23,814 nt of DNA from JBALVO01 sp036961445 (GTDB lineage: Bacteria > Pseudomonadota > Gammaproteobacteria > Pseudomonadales > Halieaceae). Under the pieces are notes generated by a model. It saw only the letters and a program-made list of their open reading frames with translations, made no database searches and was not told where the DNA came from. Shown one piece after another: positions 8,894 to 15,360 of the stretch. A program made the translations under genes and the position numbers. Location of the stretch: contig JBALVO010000054.1 in the NCBI GenBank assembly GCA_036961445.1, forward strand, positions 1 to 23,814, in the 5' to 3' direction. Every line of letters starts with the position of its first letter. Positions within the stretch are counted from its first letter, which is position 1.

Positions 8894-9529
8894 CTATTGC
8901 ATACCAGGAAGCTTCAATGGGTCACCGTAACTGTCTGCCCGCACAAAGGCGGGGCGCTCTGACAGGCGCTGGAAATAGGCCGCGGTCTGAGGCGCATAAT
9001 TATCGGAAAATTTCAGGAAGTTACCCAGATACAACGCGTAGCCCACTGCGATATCGGCAATAGTGAAGCGGTTATCCACCAGATAATCGTGGTTTTCCAG
9101 GTGCGCATCCAAACGACGCAGGCGGGCAATAAACCACTTGGCGTAGTCGTCGGCAACCGCTTGCTTCTCCGGTGTGGGTTCCAGATAGTAATAACGCATC
9201 GCAATGGTTTGCGGAAATGTAAGCGTGGCATCTGAGTGGTGCAACCAGTTCAGGTAGGCACCGTACTCCGGATGATCCGGCTGCAAGCCAAAATCATACT
9301 GCTGATAACGATCCACCAGATACTGGCAGATCCCGGCCGACTCCGTCATCTGGGTCTCGCCATCTTGCAGGAAAGGTACCGTACCCAGGCTGTTCACACC
9401 CAGGTATGTGCGATCGAACATACGCGGGGGAAAAGGCAGGATCTCCAGTTCGTAGTCCAGACCCATCTCTTCCAGCGCCCACAAGGGGCGTAACGAACGT
9501 GCACCACTACAATGCCATAATTTCATCAT
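8894..9529 (-). CDS. Glutathione S-transferase family protein
   Basis: This is a 211-residue cytosolic GST-fold protein. The N-terminal thioredoxin-like half begins MKLWHCSGARSLRPLWALEE and contains the TESAGICQYL segment, whose Glu-Ser pair normally binds the gamma-glutamyl group of glutathione. The C-terminal helical half has the TIADIAVGYAL N-capping motif. Its ATG overlaps the stop of the upstream acyl-CoA dehydrogenase by one base (TAATG), so translation is coupled. A GST inside an acyl-CoA operon may act as a glutathione-dependent isomerase, thiol transferase or detoxifier of a reactive enoyl-CoA intermediate. None of these can be chosen from sequence alone. Confidence 0.85.
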   Translation of the reverse strand: MMKLWHCSGARSLRPLWALEEMGLDYELEILPFPPRMFDRTYLGVNSLGTVPFLQDGETQMTESAGICQYLVDRYQQYDFGLQPDHPEYGAYLNWLHHSDATLTFPQTIAMRYYYLEPTPEKQAVADDYAKWFIARLRRLDAHLENHDYLVDNRFTIADIAVGYALYLGNFLKFSDNYAPQTAAYFQRLSERPAFVRADSYGDPLKLPGMQ

Positions 9530-10701
9530 TAAACTCCGTATTGACGCGCAGCCAGATCGCGCATAATTTCTTCTGAGCCACCGCCGATCGCATTCACCCG
9601 CACTTCGCGATAAATCCGCTCTACCCGACTGCCGCGCATGTAGCCTATGCCCCCCAGGATCTGCATCGCTTCACGCGCGCAGAATTCCATGGTCTCGCTG
9701 GCCTGCACTTTCAGCAGGGCAATATCCCCGGGATTGGCATTACCGGCTTCAATCGATTCATAACACACGCGGATGTAAGCCTGGGTAGCATTCAACTTCT
9801 GCTTCATCTGGGCAATTTTGTGGCGGATCACCTGGTGATCCGCCAGGCGTTTACCAAACGTCTTGCGCTCCTGCGCCCACTGCACCGCTTCTTCCAGGCA
9901 GACCCGACCCAGCGCCTCCATGCCGGCGGCCATCGCCATGCGCTCGCCGTTGAAGTTGGTCATGATGACCAGGAAACCCTTATTCTCTTCCCCGATCAGG
10001 TTCGCCACTGGCACCCGCACATCATCGAAATACAGCGTGGCGGTATCCGATGCCCACCAACCCTGTTTTTTATCCAGCTGGGTGCGTGTGAAACCCTTGG
10101 CATCGGTAGGAATCAACAGCATGGATACGCCCTTGCCGCCCTCGCCGCCGGTGCGCACAGCGGTAGATACCCAATTGGCGCGCATACCGCCAGTGATATA
10201 AGTCTTGGAGCCGTTGACGATATAGTGATCACCATCACGCACCGCAGTAGTGGTAAGTTGCGCCACATCAGACCCGCCCCCTGGCTCGGTAATACCCAGG
10301 GCAATATGTTTCTCCCCAGCCAGTACGGGAGGCGCAATACGGTCCTTCATTTCTTGCGAACCCCAGTTCAGCACGGGTGGCAGGCCGATACCGTGAACCA
10401 TCAGGCTGGCAGGTATGCCGCCAACGCCGATACGCGCCAATTCCTCATTGGCGATCCAGCTGTGCCAGGAGTCGATGCCTTCCCTGATGCCGCCATACTC
10501 CTCAGGATAACCCAGCCCTAGCAGACCCACCGCAGCCGCTTTTGGCCACAACTCGATCGGTATGTGCCCGGCCTCATCCCAGTCCTGCGCATGCGGAATG
10601 ATCTCAGCATCAATGAATTTGCGCAGCTGGGTACGCCACGCGATATGTTCCTCGCGTATATTCGGATTGGGCAGTCGGGCACTATCGAAGTCCAGTGACA
10701 T
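9529..10701 (-). CDS. Acyl-CoA dehydrogenase, isovaleryl/citronellyl-CoA type
   Basis: This is a 390-residue acyl-CoA dehydrogenase and the first gene of the operon. Visible motifs are ALGITEPGGGSD (135-145), IVNGSKTYITGG (161-172), NGERMAMAAG with E253 at the catalytic position used by isovaleryl-CoA dehydrogenase, GGIGYMRGSRVERIYREVR, and a C-terminal IGGGSEEIMR in which the YEG-type glutamate site is glycine. The Glu position points to a branched substrate; AtuD and LiuA enzymes are of this kind. The frame stays open upstream to 10929, but that extension has no family similarity and overlaps the divergent nnrS region. The ATG at 10701 gives the normal N-terminus. A weak GAGAT lies about 7 bases before it. 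Confidence 0.9.
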   Translation of the reverse strand: MSLDFDSARLPNPNIREEHIAWRTQLRKFIDAEIIPHAQDWDEAGHIPIELWPKAAAVGLLGLGYPEEYGGIREGIDSWHSWIANEELARIGVGGIPASLMVHGIGLPPVLNWGSQEMKDRIAPPVLAGEKHIALGITEPGGGSDVAQLTTTAVRDGDHYIVNGSKTYITGGMRANWVSTAVRTGGEGGKGVSMLLIPTDAKGFTRTQLDKKQGWWASDTATLYFDDVRVPVANLIGEENKGFLVIMTNFNGERMAMAAGMEALGRVCLEEAVQWAQERKTFGKRLADHQVIRHKIAQMKQKLNATQAYIRVCYESIEAGNANPGDIALLKVQASETMEFCAREAMQILGGIGYMRGSRVERIYREVRVNAIGGGSEEIMRDLAARQYGV

Positions 10702-10889
10702 AGGGTGATCTCGCGGGAAGTCAAAATTAGGGACCACAATACTAAAGTAGGGTGCCACCTGTCGCTTGTGCTGCGGCGCCAATGATTTGGGCAACGGTGA
10801 CAGGGTGCTGGCGCTATACAGAAGTTCCATCGACACGTCTATTGGGCTACCCTCGCGCAACAACCGGCTCGCTGGCCAGGAGATTGCCC

Positions 10890-12077
10890 ATGAATATTGA
10901 CGAACCCGCGCCACCCAAGGACATTGCACCCTTGTGGCGCCTGGCGTTCAGGGCTGGATTTCTGTTGGCGGCAACCTTTGCCATGCTGGGCATGGCCCGC
11001 TGGCTTTACTGGATGATATCGCCGGCAAGCTGGGACTACACACTCGCCCCCAATTGGTGGCATGCCCATGAAATGGTCTTTGGCTTCGCCATGCCGGTGG
11101 TCGCGGGCTTCCTGCTCAGCGCGGTCGCCACGTGGACGGGCATACCCGGCACTAGCGGCTGGCGGCTGCAACTCTTGTTTGGCTTGTGGTTACTGGCCCG
11201 GGTCCTGCTCTGGTTGGCCCCGCAATACCTGTCAGGGGCCTGGTTGGCGGAAATGCTATTCCTGGCACTGCTCAGTTACGAGTTGGGCAGCCGCGTCTGG
11301 GCCAAACGCCAGTGGCGCAACATGCTGTTCCTGCCGGTGCTACTGGTATTGGCCGTGCTGGATACCATCAGCTTCGCCAACGCCGACGACATACAGCTCA
11401 CTACCCGGCTGTTCTATGGCACCGTGTGGATGATTACCGTGCTGGTAGTCATCATTGGCGGCAGGGTGATTCCGCTGTTCACCGGCAACCGACTGGGCTG
11501 CAAAATTCCGCCCCTGCCTCCGGGCTTTGACTACCTGGCCATTGGCATTACCGCATTGATAGGTCTGGTCACCGCCTTTACACCCTGGCCAGACAGCGCC
11601 ACCTGGCTGGGGCCGCTGTGCCTGGTAGCAGCAATTATCCACCTGTACCGCCTGTTTCGCTGGCAGGGCTGGAAAACCTTTGGCATTCCCCTGTTATGGT
11701 CCATGCACTTAAGCTACTTGTGTATCCCACTGGCCATGTTGGGACTGGCGCTAACGGCTAGTGACCCGATAGCCGGGAAGAACATCATGCACCTGCTGGC
11801 AATAGGTACCATAGGCGGCATGATCGTTTCCATGATGTCCCGGGTATCCCTGGGCCATACAGGACGGCCCCTGGAAGTCCCGACCTACCTTTCCTGGGCC
11901 TTTGCCCTGGTATTGCTCGCGGCGGTGATTCGCGCCCTGCTGCCAACGGTGGCGCCACAACTGACGCCCTGGGCCTGGCAACTATCCGCGTTACTGTGGA
12001 TCGTCGCTTTCGGCGCTTTTCTGTGGCGCTATCTGCCCATACTGACCCGACCACGCATGGACGACAAAGCCGGATAA
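10890..12077 (+). CDS. nnrS: NnrS family haem/copper membrane protein
   Basis: This is a polytopic membrane protein of 395 residues with about 12 hydrophobic segments. Conserved NnrS features are the NWWHAHEMVFGF motif (55-66; H58 and H60 are candidate metal or haem ligands), RVIPLFTGNRL, and the late GTIGGMIVSMMSRVSLGHTGR block. NnrS proteins contribute to nitric-oxide tolerance and are usually linked to denitrification or nitrosative-stress regulons; this is family knowledge. The ATG at 10890 has a good AGGAG 7 bases upstream. An in-frame ATG at 10752 exists, but the added stretch is not NnrS-like. It is transcribed divergently from the acyl-CoA operon and ends at the terminator shared with the octaheme cytochrome, so it may belong to the nitrogen-oxide block. 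Confidence 0.9.
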   Translation: MNIDEPAPPKDIAPLWRLAFRAGFLLAATFAMLGMARWLYWMISPASWDYTLAPNWWHAHEMVFGFAMPVVAGFLLSAVATWTGIPGTSGWRLQLLFGLWLLARVLLWLAPQYLSGAWLAEMLFLALLSYELGSRVWAKRQWRNMLFLPVLLVLAVLDTISFANADDIQLTTRLFYGTVWMITVLVVIIGGRVIPLFTGNRLGCKIPPLPPGFDYLAIGITALIGLVTAFTPWPDSATWLGPLCLVAAIIHLYRLFRWQGWKTFGIPLLWSMHLSYLCIPLAMLGLALTASDPIAGKNIMHLLAIGTIGGMIVSMMSRVSLGHTGRPLEVPTYLSWAFALVLLAAVIRALLPTVAPQLTPWAWQLSALLWIVAFGAFLWRYLPILTRPRMDDKAG

Positions 12078-12127
12078 CATGTCCCCAACCGGTGTAGCAG
12101 CGGCCAGACAGTAAACTCAGCAATAAA

Positions 12128-12154
12128 AAAAGGCGCTCAGCATGGAGCGCCTTT
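12128..12154. terminator. Bidirectional intrinsic terminator between nnrS and the octaheme cytochrome
   Basis: A perfect 8-bp stem, AGGCGCTC (12131-12138) and GAGCGCCT (12145-12152), encloses a 6-nt loop. On the minus strand it is followed by a run of seven T, which makes a strong terminator for the cytochrome operon. On the plus strand the T run is only three, so termination of nnrS is weaker. Confidence 0.85.
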
Positions 12155-12173
12155 GAATAATCCGGCCAGGGCC

Positions 12174-13487
12174 TTACTCGATCTCGCCACTCTCCATACG
12201 CTTCTCGTAAAGACCCTCGAGCTTGTACAGATCCTGCTGCAATTCGAAGAAGCCGTGCCAGTGGGCGTAATCCGCAGCACCCATCATCGCGCCCTGACGA
12301 GCGCGACGCCCCTCATGATGCCACAGGTGGTAGTAGACGATCTGGAACTCATCCGTCCACGGATTATCCTTCAACAGACCTTTCTCCTTCAGCTCGTTGA
12401 GCATCTTGGTGGCAGGCTGGTAATAAGCCTCGTTATACAAACGTACCGCCTTGTCACCTTGAGTGAAGAAGTTATTGGTATGTGTCGATGTGTGGCAGTT
12501 GCTGCACACGGACTTCATTTTTTCCCTGCCAGCAGGGCCATCGCCCAGCAAGGGGCTCAACACGTCATCTGAACCACGCACCTTGGACTCCTTGGCCCAC
12601 AAGTTCCAGTACAGGCGCTCGCTGACGTTATGCGTCACAGACAGTTCGCCAATGCCGCTCATGTGGCAAGTGGCACAGGTCGGGCCGCGATAGTCGCCGG
12701 GCTCCCAAGCGTCCGGGGCGGTATCCCAGGTCCAGTCGTCACCCTGGGTGTTGTAGAGGTGTCCGTGTTTGGAGTTGTTAAAGATTTCGATATTCGGATG
12801 GTCGGGACCCAGGTGGCAGGAGGCGCAGGCGTGGGGTTTGCGCGCCTCGGCAATATCGAACTTGTGCCGGCTGTGACAGGCGGTACAGCTGCCGGTGGAG
12901 CCGTCAGGGTAGATATTACCCATACCATTGTTGGGCCAGGTTTCCGGCGTGGGCCGGTTGTCCTCGTCCAGTTTGATTTCTGTGCCGTGACACTGCATAC
13001 AACCGGTCTCTCCCGGCGCGCCTGACAGCTCCGGATGGTTGCGACCCTCGTGCACTATCTGCAAGGCATGCAGATTGTCCTTGGGGATGATCTGGTGATA
13101 GGCGCGGAAATGCCCGCTGGCGTCAAACTGCGCCTTGGCATCAACGTGGCAACGACCACAGACCTTGGGCGACACCAGCGGCGATACAAATACCGAGGTA
13201 TCTTCTACGTTGGCATGCCGCATGGCGTGGGGCTCGCCCTCAGCTACCTGGTGACAGTCGATGCAGGAGATGCCAGCATGCGCGTGGCGACTGTCCTTCC
13301 AGTCGGCCACCTGCCCCGGGGTGCTCTGCTGGTGACAGGTGATGCAGGCCTTGCCCTCCGCACTCAAGCCCCGGTCAATCTTCAGTGTCTTAACCCCCGC
13401 CACGCTCATAGCAGTGGACTGTGCCAGTACCAGCGAGCTGACTGACAACAATAGCAAGGACAGGCAAAAGTTTAGCGAACGCTTCAT
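12174..13487 (-). CDS. Octaheme cytochrome c of the hydroxylamine oxidoreductase (HAO) family
   Basis: This 437-residue secreted protein has a Sec signal peptide (1-22, cut after LVLA) and eight CxxCH motifs at about 48, 75, 110, 163, 201, 221, 271 and 328. The GPDHPNIEIFNNSKHG segment (227-242) after the sixth haem and the C-terminal HLWHHEGRR and DYAHWHG segments are hallmarks of the HAO family. In the fourth (catalytic) haem position it has CMQCH. It is shorter than ammonia-oxidiser HAO. It is encoded directly after a tetraheme NapC/NrfH-type protein with a 4-nt ATGA overlap, the layout of epsilonproteobacterial HAO, which acts as a quinol-fed reductase of nitrite or hydroxylamine. A reductive role is therefore inferred. 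Oxidation of hydroxylamine would require the haem-crosslinking tyrosine, for which Y407 is only a candidate. Confidence 0.87.
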   Translation of the reverse strand: MKRSLNFCLSLLLLSVSSLVLAQSTAMSVAGVKTLKIDRGLSAEGKACITCHQQSTPGQVADWKDSRHAHAGISCIDCHQVAEGEPHAMRHANVEDTSVFVSPLVSPKVCGRCHVDAKAQFDASGHFRAYHQIIPKDNLHALQIVHEGRNHPELSGAPGETGCMQCHGTEIKLDEDNRPTPETWPNNGMGNIYPDGSTGSCTACHSRHKFDIAEARKPHACASCHLGPDHPNIEIFNNSKHGHLYNTQGDDWTWDTAPDAWEPGDYRGPTCATCHMSGIGELSVTHNVSERLYWNLWAKESKVRGSDDVLSPLLGDGPAGREKMKSVCSNCHTSTHTNNFFTQGDKAVRLYNEAYYQPATKMLNELKEKGLLKDNPWTDEFQIVYYHLWHHEGRRARQGAMMGAADYAHWHGFFELQQDLYKLEGLYEKRMESGEIE

Positions 13488-14074
13488 GGTTGCTCTCCAT
13501 TTTCTTTCTTATCTTCTTTTTTCCAGCCCATCTTTTCCAGGTGATAACCAAGACGGTTGTGCCCGACATTTTCATGGCAACTCACACATTTACGATCCGT
13601 TTCACCGCTGAAATAGCGGCGGTGGGCGCGAAAGGCCATGCGGTTGCCCTCGGTAGCTTCCTGCAGGTACTTGTGGCAGTTCAGGCATGCAGAATCATAG
13701 ACAAACTCTTCACGGCGTTCGCGAATGGCGTGCCAGTCGATCTCGTGGGGCTCTTTAAGCAATTCCATGGTGGGATCAACAACACCGTGCTTTGCCTTTA
13801 CCCAGAAGTAATGCAGGGAATTATCATGGGGAAGATGGCAGTCATTACAGGCCGCCCTGACCCCAAACTGATTGTTGCCCCCGTGGACGTCTTCACGGTA
13901 GGCCGCGGCGATAGGCGCATAGGCGTGGCAACTGGTACAGAATTCGTAGTCCCCGGTAGCATGGAACGCGGTATCTAAAACTGCCCAGCTGGCGACCATA
14001 CCCACACCTAGTCCAGCGAGAACAACACAAGTTAATACAAAGCGGTTTCGGAACAGGCTCACTCTATTTACCAT
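13484..14074 (-). CDS. NapC/NirT/NrfH-family tetraheme quinol dehydrogenase
   Basis: This 196-residue protein has one N-terminal transmembrane helix (about 13-34) and four CxxCH motifs at 46, 76, 130 and 163 in the periplasmic part, the standard NapC/NrfH/CymA layout. Such proteins oxidise quinol at the outer face of the inner membrane and pass electrons to a periplasmic partner. The partner here is almost certainly the octaheme cytochrome, whose start overlaps the stop of this gene by 4 nt. In Shewanella the relative CymA also feeds MtrA, so it could supply the MtrABC conduit encoded about 4 kb away; that link is inference. No other NapC/CymA-type donor is visible in the window. The start ATG at 14074 has only AAGG immediately before it. 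Confidence 0.88.
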   Translation of the reverse strand: MVNRVSLFRNRFVLTCVVLAGLGVGMVASWAVLDTAFHATGDYEFCTSCHAYAPIAAAYREDVHGGNNQFGVRAACNDCHLPHDNSLHYFWVKAKHGVVDPTMELLKEPHEIDWHAIRERREEFVYDSACLNCHKYLQEATEGNRMAFRAHRRYFSGETDRKCVSCHENVGHNRLGYHLEKMGWKKEDKKENGEQP

Positions 14075-14135
14075 CCTTGTTTTAGGGTAAGCGGAACCTC
14101 GGTGGGCGCCACAACGACTTAATGTCTACGCCGCT

Positions 14136-14163
14136 ATAATAGCAGAGCATTGGCAACTGGCAA
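14136..14163 (-). promoter_or_regulatory. Predicted sigma-70 promoter for the NapC-octaheme operon
   Basis: On the minus strand TTGCCA (14163-14158) and TATTAT (14141-14136) are separated by 16 bp. Both hexamers match the consensus at five of six positions. Transcription would start near 14129, leaving a leader of about 55 nt before the NapC-type ATG at 14074. The -35 lies in a small direct repeat of TTGCCA. No FNR-type box is visible next to it. Confidence 0.5.
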
Positions 14164-14339
14164 CGAAGAAGATAGCGCTCAGAACCAATAAGTGTGGCCG
14201 TCACCCCTGGACTCTGCCATCGCAAACATAAAGGCACGCAGGACTCGCGAAAGCCACACGGTCTGGGGTAGTCTTGTGGCAGCAGCAGCAGCACAGACAC
14301 AATACCGGTTACCCGCCGGAGCAAGGAACAGCCGTAAAA

Positions 14340-15332
14340 ATGATCGACGTGAAAATGTGGGGCCGCGCCCTGGAACAAATGCCCAAGCTGTCCCAGAGCG
14401 AGTGGCAAACCCTGGACCCAGTGGCCAAGTGGCTGATTGCCTGTCGCGCCTCGGTGCTGTTCATGACTTTTACCGCCGCGGCTCTGGGTGGTCTGATGGC
14501 CTGGCGCGCGGGTGTATTCCAATGGGATCTGTGGCTGGCCACGGTGCTGGGACTGATGTTTGCCCATGCTACCAATAACCTGCTCAATGACTACACAGAT
14601 TCACGGCGCGGTATCGACAAGGAAAACTACTACCGCAACCAGTACGGCGTGCACGTAATCGAAGACGGCCTGATGAACGAACGGCAGTTCTGGCGCTATC
14701 TGGGTGTTACCGCCGCCATCGCGCTGGCGCTGGGCGGCTGGTTGGTATGGCAACGCAGTGGGGTGACCCTGGATCTGATGTTGGCCGGTGCCTTTTTCGT
14801 ACTTTTTTACACCTGGCCACTGAAATACTACGGCCTGGGCGAACCTGCGGTATTACTGGTCTGGGGACCGCTGATGGTGGGCGGCAGCTTCTATGTGCTG
14901 GCCGGCTATTGGAGCTGGAACGTTGCCTGGCTCAGCCTGGTATTTGCGCTTGGGCCAACCACCGTTTTATTCGGCAAGCACACCGACAAGCTGGAAGCCG
15001 ACAAAAGCAAAGGCGTCAATACGCTACCGGTGATCATAGGCGAGCGCTTTTCGCGTTACTGCGTAGTCGCCATGATAGCGTCGCAGTATCTGCTGTGCGC
15101 AGTCCTGGTGGCGATGGGCAGTTTCGGTTGGGCGCTGCTGTTGGTATTGGCTAACCTGCCCAAACTACCGGACCTGCTCGCTATTTATAAAAAACCCAAA
15201 CCCACTGAAAAACCGGACAGCTATCCCGAAGAAGTCTGGCCGCTGTGGTTTTCGGCCCACGCATTTCGCCATACCCGCAGATTTACATCCCTGTTCCTGG
15301 TCGCTGTGGTGCTCGATACCCTGCTGTCCTGA
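14340..15332 (+). CDS. UbiA-family membrane prenyltransferase (MenA-like)
   Basis: This is an integral membrane protein of 330 residues with many hydrophobic segments and the two metal/diphosphate motifs of the UbiA superfamily: NNLLNDYTD (79-87, NDxxD) and KHTDKLEADKSKG (213-225, DxxxD). The segments GLGEPAVLLVWGPLMVGG and LLNDYTDSRRGID resemble MenA-type dihydroxynaphthoate prenyltransferases more than UbiA proper. It would transfer a prenyl chain to an aromatic or other acceptor in the inner membrane. It is convergent with a geranylgeranyl-reductase-like flavoprotein, with 18 bp between stops, which suggests joint action on one prenyl lipid. AAGGA lies 12 bases before the chosen ATG. The next ATG (14355) is an alternative. 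The acceptor is unknown. Confidence 0.85.
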   Translation: MIDVKMWGRALEQMPKLSQSEWQTLDPVAKWLIACRASVLFMTFTAAALGGLMAWRAGVFQWDLWLATVLGLMFAHATNNLLNDYTDSRRGIDKENYYRNQYGVHVIEDGLMNERQFWRYLGVTAAIALALGGWLVWQRSGVTLDLMLAGAFFVLFYTWPLKYYGLGEPAVLLVWGPLMVGGSFYVLAGYWSWNVAWLSLVFALGPTTVLFGKHTDKLEADKSKGVNTLPVIIGERFSRYCVVAMIASQYLLCAVLVAMGSFGWALLLVLANLPKLPDLLAIYKKPKPTEKPDSYPEEVWPLWFSAHAFRHTRRFTSLFLVAVVLDTLLS

Positions 15333-15345
15333 TGCCGGCCCTGCT

Positions 15346-15360
15346 GCAAGTCACACTTGC
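15346..15360. other. Short inverted repeat at the convergent gene junction
   Basis: GCAAGT and ACTTGC form a 6-bp stem with a 3-nt loop exactly between the prenyltransferase stop and the flavoprotein stop. There is no T tract on either side, so it is at most a weak transcription barrier. Confidence 0.3.

Noticed and set aside
10752..10889. Upstream in-frame start for nnrS
   Set aside because: The 46 extra residues are not NnrS-like, while the ATG at 10890 has a good AGGAG at proper spacing.
10702..10929. N-terminal extension of the first acyl-CoA dehydrogenase
   Set aside because: The frame is open but the added 76 residues show no similarity to the family and would cover the divergent nnrS promoter and start. 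The ATG at 10701 gives the normal N-terminus.
14135..14140. TATAAT on the plus strand as promoter of the prenyltransferase gene
   Set aside because: It is a perfect -10 hexamer, but the -35 position reads CAACGA and the leader would be about 200 nt. The same site fits the minus-strand promoter much better.
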